64,000 nt of DNA from Methylosinus sp. PW1 (GTDB lineage Bacteria; Pseudomonadota; Alphaproteobacteria; Rhizobiales; Beijerinckiaceae), in NCBI RefSeq assembly GCF_000745215.1, contig NZ_JQNK01000002.1, forward strand, positions 536,656 to 600,655, read 5' to 3'. The position numbers and the translations under genes were made by a program. Below the pieces are notes generated by a model, which was given only the letters and a program-made list of their open reading frames with translations, was not told the DNA's origin and did not search any database. This document shows, piece after piece, positions 1 through 11,000 of the stretch. The stretch's first letter is position 1. Each line of letters begins with the position of its first letter.

Positions 1-1
1 A

Positions 2-271
2 TGGAACCTGCTGGAGACCGTCAACTCCGGCCTCTTCTGCCAGCTCATCAGCATACCTTTGTTCGAGCAGCACAAGGTGCTGACGCAGGTCGCCGGCCAT
101 GGCAATCACACGATCAAGCTGCTGCCGCCGCTCACCATCGACGATTTCGATTGCGATTGGATCGAGCGCTCCTTCGACAAGGTCATCGCCGACGCGCATC
201 ACGCGCCGGGGGCGGTGTGGTCGCTCGGCAAGACGCTCGCGAGCCATGCGCTGAAAGCCAAGCTCGGCTGA
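2..271 (+). CDS. C-terminal fragment of a class-III (PLP) aminotransferase
   Basis: This is an open frame entering from the left edge and ending at TGA 269-271, about 89 residues long. The visible part reads NSGLFCQLISIPLFEQHKVL, then NHTIKLLPPLTIDDFD, and ends SHALKAKLG. The IKLLPPL element is typical of the C-terminal small domain of class-III aminotransferases of the ornithine/diaminobutyrate/HpnO type, where it lies near the substrate pocket. The PLP-binding lysine and large domain are outside the window, so the substrate cannot be told. An HpnO-like enzyme of hopanoid side-chain synthesis is one possibility but is inference only. Confidence 0.6.
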   Translation, partial: WNLLETVNSGLFCQLISIPLFEQHKVLTQVAGHGNHTIKLLPPLTIDDFDCDWIERSFDKVIADAHHAPGAVWSLGKTLASHALKAKLG

Positions 272-402
272 CACGCCAAGGTTAATGAATTGGGAACGCG
301 CCTTGCTCCGATGAGGCGCGCGACGGGAAGCCGCGCCGATTTGAGACGTCGGCGCATATTTCCATCCCGTCGCGCTCCGCTTCGAGACGAAAGGCGTCGA
401 TT

Positions 403-1152
403 ATGCGTATCAGTGCGACGATTCTGTCTGCGGCCCTGCTGGCCGCGCTCGCGGGCGTTCCCGCGTCCTCCTACGCCGGCGCGCGCGAACCACCGGTCGT
501 CATTCGCGGGCTCGGCCCCAATGATTTCGCGCCGCGGGCGACCGCGAATTTTCGGCCGTTTCATCCGGCCGCGCGTCACGCGCGCCATTGGCGCGAGGAG
601 GAGCCGAGCGACGGCCGCGCCGCCATCGCGCCCCGTCGCCACCGAGTCGCCGTGGAAGAAGCGACGTCATGGCCGCAGCCCATTCGCTATCGCGCCACTG
701 AGGCGGCGGCCGTCCCCTATGCGGAGCCGGCCTATAATCCGCAAGAGAATTACGCAGGGGCCGTCGTCGCGCCGCAGCGCTATCGCGTCCCGACGGAAGA
801 TGTGACGCAATGGCGGCGACCCATTCGCCATCGCGGCGGCGAAGTCGCTCCCCTCGCCTATGCCGAGCCGACGACCTATTATCCGCATGAGGACGACGCC
901 CGCGCCTCCGTCGCGCCCCAACGCTACCACGTGGCCACGGAAGAGGCGACGCAATGGCGACAGCCCATCCGCTATCGCGCGAGCGACATCGCTCCCACGC
1001 CTTATGTGCGGTCGGCCTATTATCCGCATGCGGGCAATCCCTATGATCGCGCCTATCGGCCCGGCGCCTATACTGCGGTCGATCCTATTCCGCAGCGTTC
1101 CACGCAGGCCTATGGCTATTTCCTCGACGAAGGCCCCTTCCCTGCGCGATGA
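403..1152 (+). CDS. Exported repeat protein of unknown function
   Basis: The 249-residue product opens with a clear Sec signal peptide (MRISATILSAALLAALAG, cleavage near SYAGA). The mature part holds three consecutive units of 47-48 residues. Each unit starts APxRxxV, continues with a (V/T)EEATxW(R/P)QPIRYR-type core, and ends with a tyrosine-rich PYAEP/YYPH stretch. The C-terminal ~40 residues are Tyr/Pro rich. I recognise no family. High Arg, Tyr and Pro and the lack of a lipobox suggest a soluble periplasmic or surface protein. It stands alone between the aminotransferase and the phosphoesterase gene on the same strand. Function is unknown. Confidence 0.75.
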   Translation: MRISATILSAALLAALAGVPASSYAGAREPPVVIRGLGPNDFAPRATANFRPFHPAARHARHWREEEPSDGRAAIAPRRHRVAVEEATSWPQPIRYRATEAAAVPYAEPAYNPQENYAGAVVAPQRYRVPTEDVTQWRRPIRHRGGEVAPLAYAEPTTYYPHEDDARASVAPQRYHVATEEATQWRQPIRYRASDIAPTPYVRSAYYPHAGNPYDRAYRPGAYTAVDPIPQRSTQAYGYFLDEGPFPAR

Positions 1153-1236
1153 GCCGATCGGCGCCAGAGCGGCGCGACTCGAAACCGACGCATTCGTCGG
1201 CTTCAATGTCGCGCGACTGCTCATGAGGGAATTGCA

Positions 1237-2145
1237 ATGCTCATGCTGACTCGGCGCGCCTTTCTGAGAGGCGCGATCGCCGGGGCGGCTTCCGCCTTCG
1301 CGGGAGCGGCCTACGCCTTCGGCTATGAGCCGCTGATGGCGCCGCGCGTCGCTCGCTATCACATTGCGCCGCGCGTCTGGCCGAAGGGCTTCGCCCTCGA
1401 GATCGCGGCGCTCTCCGATCTGCACGCCTGCGAGCCATGGATGTCGATCGAGCGCATTGATGCGATCGTCGATCGCATCAATGCGCTGCGGCCCGACGTC
1501 ATCGTGCTGCTCGGCGACTATGTCGCCGGGCTGCATCATTTCGCGACGTCGATTCCGGCGCCGCAATGGGCGCGGGCGCTGTCACGGCTCAGAGCGCCGC
1601 TCGGCGTCCATGCGATTCTCGGCAATCACGACATGTGGGACGACGAAACCGTGCAGCATCGCGGACGCTACGAGACGGCCGCCCGCGCCGCGCTCGAGGA
1701 CAATGGGATTCCTGTCTATGAGAATGCGGCGGTGCGTCTGACCGGCGGCGCTCGCCCCTTCTGGCTCGCGGGACTGGCCGACCAATTCGCGATACCCGCC
1801 GGGCGGCGCAAATGGAATGGGCTGGACGATCTGCCGGGGACGCTCGCCGAGGTGACGACCGACGATCCGGTGATCCTATTGGCGCATGAGCCCGACATTT
1901 TTCCGCGCGTGCCCGAGCGTGTCGCGCTGACGCTCTGCGGCCATACGCATGGCGGCCAGGTGCGGATCTTCGGCTGGGCGCCGATCGTGCCGTCCTTCTA
2001 TGGCAATCGCTATGTCCATGGACATATCGTCGAGGACGAGAGGCATCTCATCGTCTCCGGCGGATTGGGATGCACGGCGCTTCCGGTCCGCTTCGGCGCG
2101 CCGCCGGAAGTCCTTCACATAAGAGTCGAAGCGCCGGCGGCGTGA
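1237..2145 (+). CDS. Tat-exported metallophosphoesterase (YkuE/YaeI-like)
   Basis: The 302-residue calcineurin-like phosphoesterase begins with a twin-arginine signal (LTRRAFLRG followed by an Ala-rich hydrophobic stretch), so it is predicted to be exported folded. Metal-binding motifs appear in family order: D61-x-H63, G-D94 in LLGDY, G-N130-H131-D132, H217 in LLAHEPD, and H236-T-H238-G-G. This set is typical of the YkuE/YaeI branch, which hydrolyses phosphodiesters such as UDP-diacylglucosamine-type lipid intermediates. The true substrate here is not known. An AGGGAA ribosome-binding site precedes the first ATG; a second in-frame ATG at 1243 is also possible. It converges on gltB. Confidence 0.85.
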   Translation: MLMLTRRAFLRGAIAGAASAFAGAAYAFGYEPLMAPRVARYHIAPRVWPKGFALEIAALSDLHACEPWMSIERIDAIVDRINALRPDVIVLLGDYVAGLHHFATSIPAPQWARALSRLRAPLGVHAILGNHDMWDDETVQHRGRYETAARAALEDNGIPVYENAAVRLTGGARPFWLAGLADQFAIPAGRRKWNGLDDLPGTLAEVTTDDPVILLAHEPDIFPRVPERVALTLCGHTHGGQVRIFGWAPIVPSFYGNRYVHGHIVEDERHLIVSGGLGCTALPVRFGAPPEVLHIRVEAPAA

Positions 2146-2154
2146 CGCCGGCGC
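2131..2154. terminator. GC-rich hairpin between convergent genes
   Basis: A perfect 9-bp inverted repeat (GCGCCGGCG at 2131-2139, CGCCGGCGC at 2146-2154) with a 6-base loop spans the stop codon of the phosphoesterase and ends 7 bases before the gltB stop. No T-run follows, so it may be only a weak or Rho-assisted terminator. Confidence 0.35.
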
Positions 2155-2161
2155 GTTCGCC

Positions 2162-6823
<4,662 letters not shown>

Positions 6824-7147
6824 GGCGGCGTCTCCCGGGCGAGTCCGGGGGCCGCCCGGCCCGATCGCCGCGCCCGCTCCCCCGTCCTTGGTCGTCGAAA
6901 TCATAGCGTCGCTCGCAGGGTGCCGCGAGCGACATTGGCGCAGAATGGTCAGCATGGCTGACATATCGGCGGGAAATATTGTTGCCAGATTTGCGTCCCC
7001 CGCACAAGCAATCTGCCGCTACAAAACCGAATTCCCGGCGCATTCCGTCGCCGGCGCGCGCCGCTTGCGTCCAAAGCTCGCCGCAATGGTCGCCCAAGCT
7101 CGGCAATCGAGACGGGGCCAGACGATGAGATGGATGTGGAGCGGTTC
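6824..7147. other. Intergenic region between divergent genes
   Basis: This stretch of 324 bases separates gltB (leftward) from the gene starting at 7148 (rightward). It includes the upstream extension of the gltB frame, which I regard as leader. It should hold both promoters, with the less GC-rich part around 6960-7030. I see no convincing RNA or operator. Confidence 0.4.
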
Positions 7148-8107
7148 ATGACGCTATCGAGACTGCGGCCGAAGCTCTTGCTCGCGATGGCGAGCCTCGC
7201 GCCGATGGCGGCGCCGACGCCGGCCGCGGCGGATTTCTTCTTTCGTCCGTTCGGCTACGCCTTTCACCAGCCGATCCCGGAGCCCGCGCCCAACGCCACG
7301 CCTCGCGCGATCGCCGGCATTTTGGGCGAGGAGGGATTTCGTCTCGTCGGCGGGCTCGGCCGGCGCGGCGATCAGGTGGTGGCGACCGGCGTCGATCGCC
7401 GCGGCCATTATCGGCGCTTTCTGATCGACCCCTATGAGGGCGAGATTTTGCGGTCCTGGCGCATCGGGCCGGAGGAAGTCAGACCGGGCTTCGTCGAAGC
7501 GCCGCCCGCCGCCTATCGCGGACCGCCAGGGCCGGAACCCTATGACGCGCCGCGCGCCGGCGCCGCGGAAGACCCTCTGGTCGTGCCCGGCCTCGGCGGC
7601 GAGCCCCGCCGTCCGGCGCGACGCGTGGAGGCGCCTTCGCGCGCCCATGCGCCCAATGGCGTGGCCGCCGTCCGGCCGGAGAACGCCGAGACGCAGCGCC
7701 CGCCCCATTCGCCGCCCTCCGAGGCGACCAAGCCGCCGGCGCGCGCCGCCGCTCCGCAGCTTCGTCCGACGGCTCCCCATTCCGCGAAGCCGGCCGCCGA
7801 GCGCAAGGCGCCCGCGCAGCAGCAATCCGGGCCGACCCCGCCGCAAGGCGCGGCTCCGGCGCTGGCCCCTGCGCCAGCCGCCGCCCCCGCCGCGCCGGTC
7901 CAAGCTGCTCCCGAGCCGCCGCATGCGGCGGCGCCAGAACCTGCCGCCGTCGGCCATCAGCAGGCGGCGCCGGCGCCTCAAATCATTGTTCCAGCGACGC
8001 CGGCCGCGCCGCCGCCCGCCCCTGCGGCTCCCGCCAATCCGGTCTCGGCGGAGCAATCCAAGGCGCCGCCCGCGGGCGAGCAAGCCCAGCCGACTCCGGG
8101 CGGCTGA
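7148..8107 (+). CDS. Exported Pro/Ala-rich protein of unknown function
   Basis: The product has 319 residues from ATG 7148, which has a GGAG site 7 bases upstream; an ATG at 7130 would add six residues with no better site. A signal peptide (LLLAMASLAPMAAPTPAAA) is followed by a compact region of about 100 residues. It contains PRAIAGILGEEGFRLVGG and a VDRRGHYRRFLIDPYEGEIL segment, resembling small periplasmic domains of the PepSY kind. The remaining ~190 residues are low-complexity Pro, Ala and Gln and are probably disordered. A perfect bidirectional terminator follows. The name and function are unknown. Confidence 0.75.
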   Translation: MTLSRLRPKLLLAMASLAPMAAPTPAAADFFFRPFGYAFHQPIPEPAPNATPRAIAGILGEEGFRLVGGLGRRGDQVVATGVDRRGHYRRFLIDPYEGEILRSWRIGPEEVRPGFVEAPPAAYRGPPGPEPYDAPRAGAAEDPLVVPGLGGEPRRPARRVEAPSRAHAPNGVAAVRPENAETQRPPHSPPSEATKPPARAAAPQLRPTAPHSAKPAAERKAPAQQQSGPTPPQGAAPALAPAPAAAPAAPVQAAPEPPHAAAPEPAAVGHQQAAPAPQIIVPATPAAPPPAPAAPANPVSAEQSKAPPAGEQAQPTPGG

Positions 8108-8115
8108 ACGAAAAA

Positions 8116-8147
8116 GAGGCGTCCCTCTCGGGACGCCTCGATTTTTT
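8116..8147. terminator. Bidirectional intrinsic terminator
   Basis: A perfect 10-bp stem (GAGGCGTCCC at 8116-8125, GGGACGCCTC at 8130-8139) with a TCTC tetraloop is followed by ATTTTTT on the plus strand. It is preceded by AAAAA, which becomes a U-run for minus-strand transcripts. It separates the convergent genes ending at 8107 and 8172. Confidence 0.9.
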
Positions 8148-8171
8148 GCAAGCGAGGGATGCGGCCTGCGG

Positions 8172-8639
8172 TCAGGCGGCTTTGGCGTCGATCGTCTGCG
8201 CCGGAACGCCGCCGCCGATCTCGATGCGGCGCGGCTTCTGCGCCTCGGGAATCTGGCGGACCAGATCGACATGCAGCAAGCCGTTGGCGAGGGTCGCTCC
8301 GGTCACGACGACATGGTCGGCGAGCTGGAAGCGGCGCTCGAAGGCGCGGGCGGCGATGCCTTGATGCAGCATCTCGCGCTTGACGCCGCCGGTCTCGGGC
8401 TGCGGATCTTTCGCGCCCTTGATGGTCAGCGTGTTCTCGCGCGTCTCGATGGAGATATCCTCGCGCGCGAAGCCGGCGACGGCCAAGGTGACGCGATAGT
8501 CGTTCTCGCCGGTGCGCTCGATATTATAAGGCGGATAGGTCGGCGCCGTCTCCGCGCCCGGCCCCTGGTCGAGCAACGAGAAGAGACGATCGAAGCCGAC
8601 GGTCGAGCGATAGAGGGGGGAAAGATCGAAGTGACGCAT
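8172..8639 (-). CDS. Small heat shock protein, Hsp20/IbpA family
   Basis: This 155-residue ATP-independent holdase binds unfolding proteins in the cytoplasm and passes them to DnaK/ClpB. The N-terminus MRHFDLSPLYRSTVGFDRLF is the typical class-A IbpA start. The alpha-crystallin domain runs from about YPPYNIERTGENDYRV to the LPHxDLVRQIPEAQ-like strand, and the C-terminal IEI is the I-x-I motif that docks into neighbouring subunits. The gene has a very strong AGGAGG site. The 5' leader has features of a ROSE RNA thermometer (separate entry). It stands alone, convergent with the preceding gene. Confidence 0.93.
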   Translation of the reverse strand: MRHFDLSPLYRSTVGFDRLFSLLDQGPGAETAPTYPPYNIERTGENDYRVTLAVAGFAREDISIETRENTLTIKGAKDPQPETGGVKREMLHQGIAARAFERRFQLADHVVVTGATLANGLLHVDLVRQIPEAQKPRRIEIGGGVPAQTIDAKAA

Positions 8640-8700
8640 GTCATTGTCCTCCTAGAAGCGACAGTGGAAGCGCGATCGGGATGCTCGTCCCCGCTCGCGC
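8640..8700 (-). promoter_or_regulatory. Possible ROSE-type RNA thermometer in the hsp20 leader
   Basis: In the transcript the ribosome-binding site reads UGUCGCUUCUAGGAGGACA just before the start codon. UCGCU can fold on AGGA with a 3-base loop and a central G-G opposition, the core arrangement of ROSE elements that mask the Shine-Dalgarno sequence of rhizobial hsp20 genes. Flanking UGUC and GACA can add four pairs. The call is by eye only; a folding calculation would decide. Confidence 0.35.
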
Positions 8701-8872
8701 CGGGGAAGAAGCGCGTCCGCTACGGCCCGCGCTGAATTCCATGTGGGAGCGCCTTTTGCGGCCTGCAAGAGGCGCCGGCGCGGGTGTCGCAATTTTGTGA
8801 CAGGCCCCGAGTTTTCGCCGCGAGCGCGACGATCGCATTGACCGCGGAAATTTCCCGGCGCTAGTTTCACTC

Positions 8873-9271
8873 ATGGCGAAGCTGAGGTCACGGCGCTGGT
8901 CGGACGTCTCCGCGGCGAGACGCGCGTTCGTCTCGGCGCTGGCGCTTTGCCTTTTCGCGCTCCAGGCTTTCGTCGCCGCCTCGCTGGTCCGAGCGCATGA
9001 CGCGCCTTTGGCGGGCGGCGTCTCGGCCTCCGCCTATTGCGAGCCGCACAGAGACGGCGCGCCGCCGGCAGAGCGCGATCATGCGCCCTGCTGCATTCTC
9101 TGCGTCTCCGGCCGCGATCTGCCGAGCCTCGCCGAACCGCCGTCCCAGGAGCCGGTCCTCGCGGCGCCGGTCGCTTTCGCCTTCGTCGCCTACGCCTCGA
9201 CAGCGCCGCCGCAGCACGGACCCGTCGGCTGGGCCAGCTCCTGGTCGTCCCGCGCCCCTCCCCTCGCCTGA
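8873..9271 (+). CDS. Small exported Cys/His protein, DUF2946-like
   Basis: The 132-residue product has an N-terminal hydrophobic segment (FVSALALCLFALQAFVAASLV, likely signal peptide or anchor). It then has a Cys/His cluster: CEPHRDG, a short Ala/Pro linker and DHAPCCILCVSG. DUF2946-type proteins have this layout and often lie beside metal-responsive genes or TonB-dependent receptors. The CCxxC and nearby His residues could bind copper or haem, which is inference. The gene precedes a FecI-type sigma factor by 87 bases on the same strand and may belong to the same signalling module. Family assignment is by pattern only. Confidence 0.6.
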   Translation: MAKLRSRRWSDVSAARRAFVSALALCLFALQAFVAASLVRAHDAPLAGGVSASAYCEPHRDGAPPAERDHAPCCILCVSGRDLPSLAEPPSQEPVLAAPVAFAFVAYASTAPPQHGPVGWASSWSSRAPPLA

Positions 9272-9358
9272 TCGCGCGGCGCGCCGCGATCGCGGCCGCC
9301 GTTTCGATACGCCGATCGACGCACCGGACGCCCCCGCGCCCGGGCGACGCCGCGACGG

Positions 9359-9868
9359 ATGGCGCCGATGCCCGACACGAGATTTTCGATTTTGCGCGAG
9401 CTCTTCGCGCGCACCCAACGCGACCTGACGCGGCTGCTGACGCGGCGGGTCGGTCCCGATCACGCCCCGGACATCGTCCAGGAGGCGTTTCTGCGCGTCA
9501 TGCATAGAGACATGACCGAGGAGATCGCCGATCCGCCCGCCTATCTGCGCCGCACCGCGGTCAATCTGGCGATGGATTTTTCGCGCCGGCGCAAGCTCGA
9601 GAGCAAGCTCTTCGTCGCCGATCCGGAAAGTTATGACGCGCCCTCGGACGAGCCCTCCGCCGACGAGGCTTTGGAAGCCGGCCGCCGCGCGCAGAACCTC
9701 ACGGCGGCGATCGAGACGCTGCCGCCCAAATGTCGCGAGGTCTTCGTGCTGCGCATGCATCACGACGTCCCGCAGGACGAGATCGCGCGGCGGCTCGGCA
9801 TTTCCCGCAATATGGTGGACCGGCATTTGCGCATCGCCATTAAGCGCTGCCGAAGCGCGGTGCAGTAG
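9359..9868 (+). CDS. ECF RNA polymerase sigma factor, FecI type
   Basis: The 169-residue protein has only the two essential sigma-70 domains. Region 2 lies around HAPDIVQEAFLRVMHRD, and DPPAYLRRTAVNLAMDFSRRR covers the core- and -10-binding helices. Region 4 includes the helix-turn-helix in PQDEIARRLGISRNMVDRHL. The next genes are a FecR-type regulator and an STN-bearing TonB receptor, the classical order for cell-surface signalling. It is therefore expected to drive transcription of the receptor when the ligand binds. Starts at 9359 and 9368 are both possible; neither has a strong ribosome-binding site. This is not the E. coli fecI ortholog in function, so no symbol is given. Confidence 0.9.
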   Translation: MAPMPDTRFSILRELFARTQRDLTRLLTRRVGPDHAPDIVQEAFLRVMHRDMTEEIADPPAYLRRTAVNLAMDFSRRRKLESKLFVADPESYDAPSDEPSADEALEAGRRAQNLTAAIETLPPKCREVFVLRMHHDVPQDEIARRLGISRNMVDRHLRIAIKRCRSAVQ

Positions 9869-9941
9869 AAAAATTCCCGGGCGAGGCATCCGCGATTCCG
9901 GCCGTCGTTCGTCTGTATGTGTGAGGAGCGAGTTTCGATCT

Positions 9942-10877
9942 ATGGCCGCCCACGAATATCCCGCGCCGCAGGAGAGCGCCTCGCAGGACTCCGCCGTCGC
10001 CTGGTGGGTGCGGCGCGACGCCGGCGACATGTCGAGCGCCGAGATCGCAGCCTTCGAGGCCTGGATCGCCGATCGGGCCAACGCCGCGGCCTTCGCCTAT
10101 ATTTGCGCGCTCTGCGGCGAGGTGAAAGCGCTGAAGCCGCGCCGTATCGACGCGATGGCGGCGCGGCGGCGGCGACGCATGGCTTACGCCGTCGCGCTGG
10201 CCGCGACATTGGCCGCCGTGGCGAGCTTCGACACGCTGCGCCTGCTCTGGAGCGCCGATTTCCGCACCGCCGCCGGTGAGACGCGCATGGTCGCGCTCGC
10301 GGACGGCTCCAAGATCCAGCTCGGCGGAAAATCTGCCATCGCCGTCCATTACGCCGCCGGCGAGCGCGCGCTCACGCTGCTCGAAGGCGAAGCGTTTTTC
10401 GATGTCGCGCCGGACGCCGCGCGGCCCTTTGTCGTCACGGCGGCGGGCGGATCGGTGACGGCGCTCGGCACCTCTTTCGATATCGCGCTCGAGAATGACG
10501 GCGCCCGCGTGACGGTCGCCGAGCATAAGGTCGCTGTCGCAAGCCATGGCGAGAAGACGATCGTCGAGGAAGGACGCCAATGCGACTTCGGCCCAGCGAC
10601 GCCGACGAGCGCGCCCATCCCCGTCGCCGTGCCGGACGCCACCGCCTGGCGACGCGGCAAGCTCATCTTCGTCGATCGTCCGCTCGGCGAAGTCGTCGAT
10701 ATTCTCTCACGCTATCACCGCGGCTACATCATCGTGGCGAGCGATTCCACGCGGCGGCTGCGCGTCACCGGCGTGTTCGACGCCGCCGATCCGATCGGCG
10801 CTTTGCGCGCGATCGAGGCTTCGCTCGCGCTCGATGCGATTCACATCGGCGATTATCTCGTGGCGCTGCGCGGATGA
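9942..10877 (+). CDS. FecR-type anti-sigma factor / transmembrane signal relay
   Basis: The 311-residue inner-membrane protein starts at ATG 9942 (GAGGAG upstream). Its order is typical of FecR. A cytoplasmic N-terminal domain (AVAWWVRRDAGDMSS...FEAWIAD) binds the sigma factor. One membrane span lies near residues 75-95 (AYAVALAATLAAVASF). The periplasmic FecR domain (FRTAAGETRMVALADGSKIQLG onward) follows, and an STN-like C-terminal domain (residues ~230-311) contacts the receptor signalling domain. It lies 73 bases after the sigma gene and 123 bases before the receptor gene. Role by family: it holds the sigma factor and releases it when the receptor is occupied. Confidence 0.9.
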   Translation: MAAHEYPAPQESASQDSAVAWWVRRDAGDMSSAEIAAFEAWIADRANAAAFAYICALCGEVKALKPRRIDAMAARRRRRMAYAVALAATLAAVASFDTLRLLWSADFRTAAGETRMVALADGSKIQLGGKSAIAVHYAAGERALTLLEGEAFFDVAPDAARPFVVTAAGGSVTALGTSFDIALENDGARVTVAEHKVAVASHGEKTIVEEGRQCDFGPATPTSAPIPVAVPDATAWRRGKLIFVDRPLGEVVDILSRYHRGYIIVASDSTRRLRVTGVFDAADPIGALRAIEASLALDAIHIGDYLVALRG

Positions 10878-11000
10878 GACAGAAAGCCGCACCATGCGCC
10901 CGCATTTTTTCGTCGCACGGACGTGCGTGTTCGCGCGCTCCATTCGTCAGAGTTCATAGAGGGACGTTTTCGTTCCCGATAAAAACTCGGAGAAGGGCGG

